DNA from: Haladaptatus litoreus
GTDB lineage: Archaea > Halobacteriota > Halobacteria > Halobacteriales > Haladaptataceae
Reading direction: 5' to 3'
Assembly (NCBI RefSeq): GCF_900156425.1
Contig: NZ_FTNO01000006.1
Span: 1-64,000 of the forward strand
Length of the DNA stretch: 64,000 nt
Shown here: positions 8,736 to 17,474 of the stretch, piece by piece
How the letters are laid out: the number at the start of each line of letters is the position of its first letter
How positions within the stretch are numbered: position 1 is the stretch's first letter
Notes under the pieces: generated by a model
What the model saw: the letters and a program-made list of their open reading frames with translations, nothing else
What the model was told of the DNA's origin: nothing
The model's database searches: none
Translations under genes and position numbers: made by a program

Positions 8736-8894
8736 TTACTTATCACGAGCTTTCAACCACTGATCGAGGAGTTCACGTATTGCCGCATCACGGTTCTCTC
8801 GATGATGAGCAAATGCAATGTTATCAATTTGATCGAGTTCCTCGGCTGTAAATTCGAGGGTAATCGAGTCCATATCAAGAAAATTCTGATCCAT
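8736..8894 (-). CDS. Ribbon-helix-helix small DNA-binding protein
   Basis: A 52-residue protein from ATG 8894. The strand ITLEFTAEELDQID is followed by a helix with ENRDAAIRELLDQWLK, matching the CopG/MetJ ribbon-helix-helix layout (one strand, two helices). Such proteins bind DNA as dimers and often serve as antitoxins or autorepressors. No toxin gene lies next to it; the divergent neighbour is the PAS sensor-regulator at 9084, so it may control that promoter. This is inferred from position only. Confidence 0.7.
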   Translation of the reverse strand: MDQNFLDMDSITLEFTAEELDQIDNIAFAHHRENRDAAIRELLDQWLKARDK

Positions 8895-9083
8895 TGAGAG
8901 AGGTCTTGGACGCTACCGTTAAGTAAATTCGTCAGACGTCCGTCTGGCTCACGGGATAGGCACTCATCGGTTTTGCAACTTTCCATAATTCGGGCCACAC
9001 CAGATAAAAATTGTCCAAAGTATTATATTGATTCTCACTCTCTATTTCTTCCATCGAATACTGCTACGTCACCGCATATCACC

Positions 9084-11549
9084 ATGACTCACCAACCTGA
9101 TCACGACACAGATGCCGAAGAGTTTGCAGCACGCATCGGTACTGAAACCACTTTTTTTCGTGACCTCGTCGAACATGCACTCGATGGGTTTCTTACCCTC
9201 GATTCGAGTGGAACCATTGTATTCTTAAATCACGCGGCTGAACGCCTTTTTGGGTGGTCTGACGATGACCTTGTTGGTCAATCAATACTGCAATTGTTCC
9301 CAGAGCGTCACCGCGAAGAGTATTATGACTCATTCTCTCGACGCGTCCACGATGATACGCGGGAGATAGATCACGAGTACGTCGAACGAGTCGGAGTACA
9401 TGCAGATGGATCTGAGCTTTCCTTGGCGTTCTCGTTTTATGAACACGAGTACGAAGGACTGCAACTTTTCACGGCGATTATCCGTGATATCTCGGAGCGA
9501 AAGCAACGAGAGACAGAACTCAAGAATACCAAGGAGAAGTACGCAAAACTCATTGAGACCGCTCCTGATGCAATCTTCATTGCGGACGCTGAAACAGGAA
9601 CGGTTGAGGACGTTAATCAGGCTGCAGTATCGCTCACGGGCAAGACACGTGAAGAACTGTGTGGACTGCATCAGTCGGAGTTGCATCCCCCAGAACAGGC
9701 CGAGCAGCATAGGGCTAACTTCCAAGAGCATGTCGAGCGTGGTGGCGTCCGCGGTGATTCGACAGGTGTGATTCGGCACGATATTGACCAGCACGTTGTC
9801 CAGGACGACGGCTCTTGGATTCCTATCGAAGTGAGCTCTGGTGTCACTGAATTGAACGGAAAAACAGTCATACAGGAAATCTTCCGTGATATTTCCGAAC
9901 GGCAAGACCGGGAAAAAGAGCTCCGACAAGAACGCGATCTCACCGAACGAATTCTCGAAACGAGTCCGATCGCAATCGGCGTCTTCACACCAGACAGGCA
10001 ACTCGTTCGGGCGAATGAACAAGTCGCAGAGATTCTCGGGCATTCCGTCGATGAGTTGCTGGGTCTTCCGTCACTGTATGATGACTTTACGCTGTACGAT
10101 TCCGAGAATCAGCCTATCGATCCTCAAAACGGTATAATGGCAAAAGTCATCGAGACTGGGTCCGCGGTGTATGATTATGAAACGATTCTTGAACGAGCGG
10201 ATGGAAAGCGACTGTGGATTTCGCTAAACGCTGCACCGCTCTGGTCGCCAGATGGTGAACTCGAATATATTGTCCTCGTTGGCGTGGATATCTCCGACCG
10301 AAAAGAGCGTGAGGAGGCGCTTGAACAGCACCATGATCGCCTCGAAACGCTGAATCGAATTAATCGACTCATCCGTGAGGTCAACCAAACACTCGTTCGA
10401 ACGACAACGCGGGACGAAATTGAGACCAGCGTTTGTGAGCGACTCGCTGCGTCTGATCTCTACCAGGACGCGTTCATCGGTGAACGTTCGTTACCGAGTG
10501 GCGGAATTAAGCCCCGCACAGGTGCAAACCTTGATGCAAATTATTTTGACCTACTAGACGAAATGGATTCGGTCGAGACGAGCACTGGTGGTGCTGCCGA
10601 AGCGATCCGGACCCAGAAACCACAACTGATCACGTCGATCCAATCTGACCCTCGATTTCCCGATTCATTGCGAGACGAAGCACTTGCACGTGGCTATCGC
10701 TCTGTGCTGTGTATCCCGCTTGTCTATGGTGAGACGGCGTATGGTGTGTTGGTCATCCATGCCTCCCGGTCTGATGCGTTCGGCGAACGAGAACAAGTCG
10801 TCTTCGAGGAATTAGGCGAGACAATTGGCTACGCAATTCATGCCGCGGAGAGTAAAAAGCTCCTCCATACGGATAGCCACTATGAGCTTACGTTCGATCT
10901 CACCGAAACGACCGCGTTCTTTGTCACTGCATCTGCTGATTTAGAGTGTTCAATCACCCTTGAAGACGTCGTGCCTTCAACAGACAAAGAACTGCTCTAC
11001 TATATCACACTAAAAAATGCTCCAGCCGACGCATTTCTCGAGCTCGCACGCAACCAGCCGATTGTTAAAAAGGCACGCTGTATCAGTACAGAGGCGGAGA
11101 CCAGTTTGCTTGAAATCGTATTTATGGGTGCCTCGACGTCCCCACAAGTTCTCATCGAACGGGGTGCCCGCATCGAACACGCGAAGGTGACTGAAGGGAG
11201 GGGGTCGCTTGTTGCTGAGGCCTCTGCTGATGCTGATATCCGTGCGCTTACGGATGCTGTGCAGTCAATTTATCCAAATGCTCGTCTCACAGCGAAACAG
11301 GAGGTCAAGCGTTCTCCCCCACCGCTCAGAAAGCAGCACGCGCGCCTGAGAGATCAGTTGACTGACCGCCAGCAAGCATCTTTGACTGCAGCATATAATG
11401 CAGGCTTCTTTGAATGGCCGCGTGAAAGTACTGGTGAAGCGGTCGCAGATTCTCTTGGAGTTTCGGCACCGACGTTCCACCAGCATCTCAGAGCAAGCGA
11501 ACGCAAGCTTTTGGCAGTGTTCTTTGGAGAAGCAGAACGAATGGACTAG
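9084..11549 (+). CDS. PAS-PAS-PAS-GAF-HTH-10 sensor-regulator
   Basis: About 821 residues from ATG 9084; an upstream start at 8973 adds an unrelated leader. Three PAS units end in IIRDISERK, IFRDISERQ and VGVDISDRKE (residues about 138, 275 and 400). A GAF domain follows (about 430-570, with CIPLVYGETAYGVLVIH), then a Bat-associated region and a C-terminal HTH-10 domain (LTDRQQASLTAAYNAGFF, about 760-820). There is no kinase domain, so the protein probably senses light, redox or a ligand and regulates transcription directly, as with Bat of Halobacterium. PAS cofactors cannot be read from the sequence. It ends 60 bases before the next regulator. Confidence 0.9.
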   Translation: MTHQPDHDTDAEEFAARIGTETTFFRDLVEHALDGFLTLDSSGTIVFLNHAAERLFGWSDDDLVGQSILQLFPERHREEYYDSFSRRVHDDTREIDHEYVERVGVHADGSELSLAFSFYEHEYEGLQLFTAIIRDISERKQRETELKNTKEKYAKLIETAPDAIFIADAETGTVEDVNQAAVSLTGKTREELCGLHQSELHPPEQAEQHRANFQEHVERGGVRGDSTGVIRHDIDQHVVQDDGSWIPIEVSSGVTELNGKTVIQEIFRDISERQDREKELRQERDLTERILETSPIAIGVFTPDRQLVRANEQVAEILGHSVDELLGLPSLYDDFTLYDSENQPIDPQNGIMAKVIETGSAVYDYETILERADGKRLWISLNAAPLWSPDGELEYIVLVGVDISDRKEREEALEQHHDRLETLNRINRLIREVNQTLVRTTTRDEIETSVCERLAASDLYQDAFIGERSLPSGGIKPRTGANLDANYFDLLDEMDSVETSTGGAAEAIRTQKPQLITSIQSDPRFPDSLRDEALARGYRSVLCIPLVYGETAYGVLVIHASRSDAFGEREQVVFEELGETIGYAIHAAESKKLLHTDSHYELTFDLTETTAFFVTASADLECSITLEDVVPSTDKELLYYITLKNAPADAFLELARNQPIVKKARCISTEAETSLLEIVFMGASTSPQVLIERGARIEHAKVTEGRGSLVAEASADADIRALTDAVQSIYPNARLTAKQEVKRSPPPLRKQHARLRDQLTDRQQASLTAAYNAGFFEWPRESTGEAVADSLGVSAPTFHQHLRASERKLLAVFFGEAERMD

Positions 11550-11609
11550 CACGTCGTTCCTAACTGTTTAGGAATGCTGCTTTTTGAGGGGAGTATACAA
11601 TCAGGATCC

Positions 11610-11963
11610 ATGAGTACACCGCAATCGACAAGTACGGAACATCTCTCCAAAGAGCAGGTAGCAGGCCTGTTGCGACATAAACAGCGCCGTGCGATCATTA
11701 GGTATTTCAATCAGAAGACGACCGATTACACCAGCCTTGACGACCTCGTTGAATACATTGTTTCTTCGGACTCGAAGAGAGGAGCAACGTCAGTTGGGCA
11801 CAGTAAGCGCATAACGATCGGGTTGCTCCACAACCACTTGCCGAGATTAGCGGATGCTGGAGTGCTTGAATACGATCAGCGGAGTGAAACGGTACGCTAT
11901 TGGGGTGATTCTCGACTCGAAACCCCTCTCGAGACTGCTCCCAGCAATAAAAAATCGATTTGA
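11610..11963 (+). CDS. Haloarchaeal winged-helix domain protein 3
   Basis: 117 residues from ATG 11610. The first helix is LLRHKQRRAIIRYF, the second half HNHLPRLADAGVLEYDQRS, then VRYWGD. It is the third relative of this family within 5.5 kb, each next to a sensor-type gene. The upstream gene is the PAS sensor with 60 bases between, so the two may be co-transcribed. Function is presumed DNA binding. Confidence 0.75.
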   Translation: MSTPQSTSTEHLSKEQVAGLLRHKQRRAIIRYFNQKTTDYTSLDDLVEYIVSSDSKRGATSVGHSKRITIGLLHNHLPRLADAGVLEYDQRSETVRYWGDSRLETPLETAPSNKKSI

Positions 11964-12084
11964 CTCTTCACCCAAGCGCCGGAAAGCGGAATTGAGCGAG
12001 AGAACGTACGTTCTATACTAGGCGGAAGTTACACTCATGAGATGTTTGTGGGTCACCAAACGCTGTACGATCGTGATTACGTCC

Positions 12085-12665
12085 TCTCTTTCCGCGGTTG
12101 TCGCCAAAGTGTACCGTCGATTATACCGTTGTAATAGAGGGGGATCGCGAGAGCGACCCCCTCCATTTCGCAGAAATAGACGCAGAAATAGACACACTCC
12201 ACAGTAGCCGTACAACCGTTACCACCGTGTGTCACCAGCAATGCAGTGTGAATCTCTTGTGGTGGCGTCGCCGAAATGGGGGTTCGTTGAACCCCCGTGA
12301 TTACAACGCTCTAATCAGCGTCCTCAGTTTCCTCCCGCGTTCACTTCGTGGGTGTGCATCCACCCGGCTAAGTCGGGATGGGCGAACGTGATCTCGATGT
12401 GATGCCCGCCAACACCCATTGCGTCGTCAACACACAACGTTCGAGATTCCTTGTAGGTCACACCGGGTACACGTTCAGCCATCTCCTCCATCACCCGATA
12501 GCCGTCGTTCTTGTACGCACAGCCGTAATGTCGCAACCTCCCGATAGCCCAACCGTGCGACCATCACGTCGTTCGTCTTGGCGACGTTCTTCGCGTGTTC
12601 GAGGACATCGAGGTACTTGTCCTCGACTTGTTGGCTCTCTGCGCGCTTCTCGCGTCGACCTTGAC
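12085..12665 (-). repeat. Repeat family A, copy 1
   Basis: One of four related segments (others near 38500, 44995 and 53725), all in the same orientation. On the minus strand each has a coding part followed by a conserved tail of about 240 bases. The tail carries two stem-loops: here GGGGGTTC-GTT-GAACCCCC at 12278-12296 and a GC-rich hairpin at about 12137-12163 with a GAGA loop. Family identity was not recognised; it behaves like a mobile or recombining element. Confidence 0.75.
12324..12655 (-). pseudogene. Repeat A protein fragment, frameshifted
   Basis: The reading frame encodes the C-terminal part of the repeat A protein (YGCAYKNDGYRVMEEMAERV, then VDDAMGVGGHHIEITFAHPD). A two-base deletion near 12535, compared with copies 3 and 4, shifts the frame just before HYGC, and the upstream part (ESQQVEDKYLDVLEHAKNVA) is in another frame. 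I do not recognise the protein family; there is no DDE, HUH or Cys-pair motif in the surviving piece. Confidence 0.65.
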
Positions 12666-12740
12666 TAAATGTGTATATGGGTACTTGCCACGAATGTGGG
12701 AACAGAGTTATACATGCCCACTCCCAATCTAATAATGGGT

Positions 12741-13022
12741 ATGTCGGAAATAGCTACTGACGAACGGGGTCGTATCACGATCCCGCAAAAAACACGCGAA
12801 CGATTTGGCGAGCATTATCGCCTCGTCGAACTAGAGAACGGGATCAAACTCATTCCGATTGATGATGACCCACTTGAAGGCCTTCGAGACGCTGTCGGGG
12901 ATGCGTTTGCTGACAAAGATGCCGCCGAGCTGAAAGAAGCGGCTCGAACGTCTGCGACTCAACAGATCAACGAGCGGCATCGCGATCGTAGCAAAACAGA
13001 ACACGAACAGAGTGAGGAATAG
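12741..13022 (+). CDS. vapB: AbrB/MazE-family antitoxin (VapB-like)
   Basis: 93 residues from ATG 12741. The N-terminal swapped-hairpin AbrB domain is clear: IATDERGRITIPQKTRERFG, then VELENGIKLIPI. The C-terminal 45 residues are acidic and helical, as expected for a segment that blocks a toxin active site. It lies three bases ahead of a PIN-domain gene, a standard antitoxin-toxin pair. AbrB-type antitoxins usually autoregulate their own promoter together with the toxin. The start at 12735 is also possible. Confidence 0.88.
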   Translation: MSEIATDERGRITIPQKTRERFGEHYRLVELENGIKLIPIDDDPLEGLRDAVGDAFADKDAAELKEAARTSATQQINERHRDRSKTEHEQSEE

Positions 13023-13025
13023 CTT

Positions 13026-13430
13026 GTGTACGTTGAGACCGATTTTCTCACCGCCTTGGTGAAAAACGACGACTGGCTGCAAGACTCGGCACTGGATGCC
13101 CTCGAAGAGTACGATGACATCCACACCTCCATTCTTTCGTACGCCGAGGTTCTGGTCCTCTTCTATGACCACATTGAGGCAGAGTATGAGATCGATGCGC
13201 CGCGAGCTATTACGAACTTGCTCGAACTCGTTCCTATCGTCCCAGAAATTCACGAAGATGCGATTCTCGCAGCTGCAACGTATATCGACGAGTATCATAT
13301 GACGCCATTCGATGCTCTCCACGCTGGTCTTGTCGCGACGAAGGGCGAGCAGATACTTTCAACCGAACTAGATTATGATACTGTTGGTCTTGATCGGGTA
13401 CCGCTTGCTCCATCAGAAGCGGATGACTGA
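13026..13430 (+). CDS. vapC: PIN-domain ribonuclease toxin (VapC-like), intact
   Basis: 134 residues from a GTG. PIN-domain acidic residues are visible: Asp in YVETDFL (residue 5), Glu in SYAEVLV (about 40), Asp in TPFDALHAGLV (about 99), and a late Asp near STELDYD. VapC toxins cleave tRNA or rRNA and are neutralised by the partner antitoxin directly upstream. It is the only one of three PIN toxins in this window whose frame is intact. A 19-base palindrome lies 30 bases past its stop. Confidence 0.87.
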   Translation: MYVETDFLTALVKNDDWLQDSALDALEEYDDIHTSILSYAEVLVLFYDHIEAEYEIDAPRAITNLLELVPIVPEIHEDAILAAATYIDEYHMTPFDALHAGLVATKGEQILSTELDYDTVGLDRVPLAPSEADD

Positions 13431-13459
13431 TTCTACGGTTGGTTCTCGATTGACTGGCT

Positions 13460-13478
13460 GTTAGTATTAGATACTAAC
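13460..13478. promoter_or_regulatory. Palindrome after vapC
   Basis: The bases GTTAGTAT-TAG-ATACTAAC form a perfect 8-base inverted repeat with a 3-base spacer. It sits between the vapC stop and the polB remnant. It could be a weak terminator, an operator or an element border; the sequence does not decide. Confidence 0.4.
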
Positions 13479-13487
13479 GCAGACGAT

Positions 13488-14183
13488 CAATTGGAGACGA
13501 AAGCAGTGTTTGAGGAGAACGAATGGCGGATTGTGCATGGCATCGTCGATAGCGTGTGGGTGACGCCGATCGAAGGCGAAGAACAGACGTCGCTGTCTGT
13601 GCTTGTCTCTGAGATTTCTGAAGAGGTGGCAATTCGGTTTGAACACGAACACTACGACTGGATAGCGTTTGTGCCGTTGCGGGATTCGGATGCTGTGCCT
13701 TGACGACGTACTTCGGGACGGTCGCAGGTAAAGACGAGCACAAATATCGGGGCATCGAATGCCGTCAGCGGAGTGCGCCGTCGTATATCGATGCGGTGCA
13801 GAAAGCGTTGATTCGAGCGGTCGATGCGTATCGTGATCCAGAAGCGGTTTGCGAGGAATTGCGGTCGTGGGTTGATCGGTTTGAGCGTGGAGCGGTCGAT
13901 CCGAATGAATTGGTGATCACAAACCGTGTTTCGAAGAAGAAAGAGGACTACACGCAGTCGACACGGAATGTGGCAGCACTAGAGCGGGCGGCTGATCTGG
14001 GGTTGGGGCGTGCCCCTGGTCAGAGTGTGTCGTATGTGGTGGTGGATGATGCAAGGCATTCGCGCAAACGGGTGCTGTTGGCGAGTGAGGAGTTGGGCGA
14101 GTATCATGCCGGGTTCTATCGGGAATTGTTGGTTCGTGCTGCAGCGAGTGTAGTATCGCCATTGGGCGGCGTGAGAGACGCAT
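13488..14183 (+). pseudogene. polB2 remnant b (3' third of the gene)
   Basis: This segment matches polB positions of about 5413-6103 at high similarity. The frame covers motif C (HGIVDSVWVTP) and continues to RELLVRAAASV. A frameshift lies at about 13699, between LRDSDAVP and the in-frame continuation TTYFGTVAG. It lacks any start region and the last 20 residues. Motif C here has the same Ile-Val-Asp-Ser as the main copy, so that substitution belongs to the family. Confidence 0.88.
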
Positions 14184-14583
14184 TGAGCAATTCCTCGCGA
14201 GTCATGTCGAAATTAGCCTCAAATCGTATCTCTCACGACCACAGGGTAGAGACTGGATCAGTTGCACACTTTTTCTTCTAACGAATCACAAATTACAGCT
14301 TCGCTGGAAACCCCTCAATTGATAACCGATTTCGCGGTCGTGCTGATTGCAGAACCGAATCAAGCCAGCCACGAGCAGACACAGGAGATGGGTGGGTTGT
14401 TCAATACACAGAAAACAGATTTCATATCAATACTGAACAGGTAGCCAACCAGTTCTCACCGCCATTCTGGCTGGAATTTATGTTAGTTTAGAGACAGCAC
14501 TTTGTAGAAGTCCATCGTATAGAGTGCGAGTCGAGTGAGGCAGTGTTGTTGGGCACCGCACGAGAGAAAGGAGGACATGAGCC
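14184..14583. other. Intergenic with promoter of the DUF1254 gene
   Basis: About 400 bases. No gene seen. The last 75 bases resemble the leader regions ahead of 16228 and 30253, with a GGAGG ribosome-binding site at about 14570. Confidence 0.5.
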
Positions 14584-15723
14584 ATGGACAAAGACACACA
14601 CAACAAAACGGCTGAAACGGAATTCGAACCACTGCAAGCAACACGTCGAACCGCACTTCGCGGGGCAGGCCTCGCCAGCTTGCTTGCGATGGGTATCGGT
14701 AGTGCCAGCGCTGACCAAGACACGCCAAGCCAGACTACCACCCAAGCCGAGCAACAGACGACGGACAAGAGTGGTGCAGTCCCTGTGACATGGGCGAACT
14801 ACCCCCGCGCCAACTGTCATGCGTCATTCCAGGCAACCGTCGACGAGGGTGGGTTCGGACAGCTCTATAATTTCAGAAATATAACTCCTGTCAGTAACCA
14901 GTTGGACGTCGAGCCAAATCGTGACACGATCTACTCACTCGGGGTGTTCGATCTGACCGAGCCAGTCACCATCACACTCCCAGACAGCGATGACCGATAC
15001 ATATCAATGAATATCCAGAACGAGTGCCAATATGCGAAGCTGAGCGTCACCGAGCCTGGCACGTACACGATAACACAAGATATGGTAGGGACTCGGTATG
15101 CTGGCGTCCTGATCCGCATGTTTGTTGACTCGAACGACTCGGCCGATGTAAAGCAAGTCCGGCAACTCCAGGACGAGATCGGCGTCGAACAAGCATCGGC
15201 TGGCTCGTTCGAGATTCCCAACTGGGAGCAACAATCATTCAAACAACTCGACGACGCGCTCACGGCTGTCTTTACCACGCTCGAGAATTTCTCGGGCGCG
15301 TATGGTGACGTCGGCCAGGTCGACCCGGTGAAATTTTTCGTCGCCAGTCCGTCGGGGTGGACCGGCGTCCCGCAGCCGTCAGAAGCGCTCTTCCTCCAAC
15401 GGATTCCCACCCGAAATGATGGCACAACGCCATACGAACTCACCGTCGACGAAGATGTTCCCGTCGACGGGTTCTGGTCGGTCACCGTCTACAACCGGGA
15501 CCTCTATCTCGAGGAGAATAAGTACGACGCGTATTCGATCAACAATGTGACCGCAGAGCGAGCCGATGACGGTAGTGTCACGATCCATTTCGGTGGTGAT
15601 CCCGACCAGCCGAACTTCATCTACACGCCAGAAGGATGGCACTATATCGTCCGGCTCTACCAACCGCGCACGCCAATCATCAACGGGAGTTACCAGTTCC
15701 CCGAAGCCCAACCGGTCGAGTGA
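14584..15723 (+). CDS. Tat-exported DUF1254/DUF1214 protein, copy 1
   Basis: 379 residues. A Tat signal lies at residues about 20-45 (TRRTALRGAGLASLLAMG, then ASA). A DUF1254 core follows (VTWANYPRANCHASFQAT, EPNRDTIYSLGVFDLTEPVTI) and a C-terminal DUF1214 region (VPVDGFWSVTVYNRD, IHFGGDP). These paired domains are beta-rich and occur in secreted proteins of unknown function in bacteria and archaea. Export is by Tat, as usual in haloarchaea. A close paralogue lies at 30253 and a broken third copy at 16228. Confidence 0.85.
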   Translation: MDKDTHNKTAETEFEPLQATRRTALRGAGLASLLAMGIGSASADQDTPSQTTTQAEQQTTDKSGAVPVTWANYPRANCHASFQATVDEGGFGQLYNFRNITPVSNQLDVEPNRDTIYSLGVFDLTEPVTITLPDSDDRYISMNIQNECQYAKLSVTEPGTYTITQDMVGTRYAGVLIRMFVDSNDSADVKQVRQLQDEIGVEQASAGSFEIPNWEQQSFKQLDDALTAVFTTLENFSGAYGDVGQVDPVKFFVASPSGWTGVPQPSEALFLQRIPTRNDGTTPYELTVDEDVPVDGFWSVTVYNRDLYLEENKYDAYSINNVTAERADDGSVTIHFGGDPDQPNFIYTPEGWHYIVRLYQPRTPIINGSYQFPEAQPVE

Positions 15724-16227
15724 GGTACGCGGGCGGCTGGCAGCTGTGAGCGCTATTGGCGACCGTTTTGCTGTGATGGCGAATTTCGATTTTTCTCATC
15801 TTCTACAGGCGGAGCAGGCCGAGTGCCCCGGGGTCGTTTTGAAGACGACGTCTTCCGTAATGACAAGAGACGGTATCTCTCGAACCACTTGACCCGAGAC
15901 GGTTCACTGACGGTCGTGCTGAACTTATCCTCTATATTCAGCAAGCCGGTTGTGACAGCAGCTCGGTAACTTATCATGCTGGTGTAAGATCCGAGGTGAG
16001 AATGCAGCACGCTCACGATCTCGAAACGGAACGAATCTGGCTGTTCGGTGGCGAGAGAACCGATTTCAGATTTCAACTGAATTGGTTGCCCAAAAATTAC
16101 TATTTCTATTCTGTAAACATATTATGTGATTAAGCCACCCTCTCTTTATTTGGAGTTGTCGTAGGAGAGTGGGAGTTGGGTGGAGCAGTACCGCTGGGCA
16201 CTAGATGAGAGAAGGGGGACATGACCC
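15724..16227. other. Intergenic with leader shared among DUF1254 genes
   Basis: About 500 bases without a gene. From about 16136 to 16227 the sequence closely matches 30168-30252 and, less well, the bases ahead of 14584: CTCTTTAT, GGAGTTGTCGTAGGAGAGT, GTTGGGTGG, GGGCACT and a purine-rich GAGAGAAGG before the ATG. It looks like a conserved promoter and leader. Confidence 0.65.
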
Positions 16228-16490
16228 ATGAACAACGAGACACACGACACGCCGGCTGGCGCCGAATCGGGCTCCGAACCACTACAAACAACCCGCCGCA
16301 CCGCACTTCGCGGGATGGGCCTCACCAGCTTACTTGCGATGGGCGTCGGCAGTACCAGTGCCCGCCAACCCCGGAATGAGATGTCTGCAGATGACGGAAC
16401 AGATGCCAGGGTGGCATCGATCGCAGAAGACGCCTACCTCTACGGCCTCCAGCAAGTCATCTTCTACGAGACGCGCTTCTCACGAACGTT
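16228..16490 (+). pseudogene. Truncated DUF1254 gene, copy 3
   Basis: The frame begins like the other two copies, with a Tat signal (TTRRTALRGMGLTSLLAMG), then the canonical opening of a DUF1254 domain (AEDAYLYGLQQVIFYETRF). At about 16490 the similarity stops and repeat A-derived DNA begins; the frame closes at 16521. The start differs from copies 1 and 2 after the signal, so it was a distinct paralogue with a full-length DUF1254 N-terminus. Confidence 0.8.
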
Positions 16491-16535
16491 GACGAACTCC
16501 GTATTCTGTTTTGAGCGCTAAACTGTCTCGAAGAG
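16490..16535 (-). repeat. Solo end fragment of repeat A
   Basis: The bases around GCGCTAAACTGTCTCGAAG (16512-16530) match the upstream end of repeat A copy 4 (54270-54320) and of copy 3 (45575-45600). It joins the broken DUF1254 gene on its left to polB DNA on its right. Confidence 0.7.
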
Positions 16536-16705
16536 CTGCACGCATGGTGAGCATGGTGAACAAGCGGGGCACTCTCGCTGAGTATCGATGCTACAACATC
16601 GACTTCTCGCGGGAGTTCCGCTACTATCTCGAACCGGGATTGATTCGCTTCCGACCCACTACCGCTCGCAAATGCACATTGCTATGCCGGAGACAGTTGA
16701 TTGAT
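16530..16705 (+). pseudogene. polB2 remnant a (N-terminal region)
   Basis: It encodes AARMVSMVNKRGT then EYRCYNIDFSREFRYYLE, which aligns with polB residues about 69-100 (DNA about 4325-4495). After LEPG the frame is lost by small indels, though the DNA still matches to about 16705. This is the only remnant from the 5' half of the gene. Confidence 0.8.
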
Positions 16706-16769
16706 CTTTCGCTAGTCAGAATTTTGGCAAACCTAAAAATTCAAGACAACCTCCTGTCTACCTGTAGTT

Positions 16770-17474
16770 GTGACTACTGCGATAGGAGAAGGGTCAAACT
16801 TCACCTTTGACGATGTGAGCGTCGTTATGGGCACGTACAACGAAGAGGCTGCAATCGAGACCGTCCTTGTCGATATTGACAGGGTCACAGATGGCCAAGC
16901 AGAAGTGGTTTGTGTGGACGGATCAGATGATCGCACGCCAGAAATCGCTAATGAACTTGGCGCCCGAGTGATTCGACAACCTCCGCGTGGGTATGGCGTT
17001 GCGGTGCGCGAAGCCCTCGAAAGTGCATCTCGACCGATTATCGTTACCACGGATTGTGACGATACGTATCCAATGGAGCGCTTACCAACGATGCTCGACG
17101 CGATCAACGCAGGCTACGATGTGGTGAGTGGCGATCGCCTCTACTACGGCGCTGATGCAATGCCACGGTTAAATCGAGTAGGAAATCGCCTGTTAGCGGT
17201 TCTAGCGAGTTTGGTCGTCGGTCGGCGTGTCTACGATGTCACGACAGGAATGCGGGCCTACCGTCGCGACGTCATCGAATCGATCGACTGGACCGAAAAT
17301 ACTGGGCTCTCCGCAGAACTCCTCATGCGACCGATCAGACGTGGGTACAATGTTCGCGAACTCCCGATCGAGTATCGAGAACGCCGCGGTGCAACCACGC
17401 TTGACCCGTTTTCCGGTGGTCGAGAAATCGCGTCGTCCATCGTCAAAGTGGGACTCGAAGAGCGATTTGGGTAG
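16770..17474 (+). CDS. Family 2 glycosyltransferase (dolichyl-phosphate sugar synthase type)
   Basis: 234 residues from a GTG. It has the GT-A fold motifs: VVMGTYNEEAAIE near residue 18, VCVDGSDDRTPEIA, and the DxD-like TTDCDDTYPMERLP. Then VVSGDRLYYG and the late DVTTGMRAYRR are typical of the soluble polyprenyl-phosphate glucose/mannose synthase group. Such enzymes load a sugar on dolichyl phosphate for GT-C transferases; a GT-C protein is encoded nearby at 19624. It converges on the GMC gene with no space between (17474/17475). Confidence 0.85.
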   Translation: MTTAIGEGSNFTFDDVSVVMGTYNEEAAIETVLVDIDRVTDGQAEVVCVDGSDDRTPEIANELGARVIRQPPRGYGVAVREALESASRPIIVTTDCDDTYPMERLPTMLDAINAGYDVVSGDRLYYGADAMPRLNRVGNRLLAVLASLVVGRRVYDVTTGMRAYRRDVIESIDWTENTGLSAELLMRPIRRGYNVRELPIEYRERRGATTLDPFSGGREIASSIVKVGLEERFG

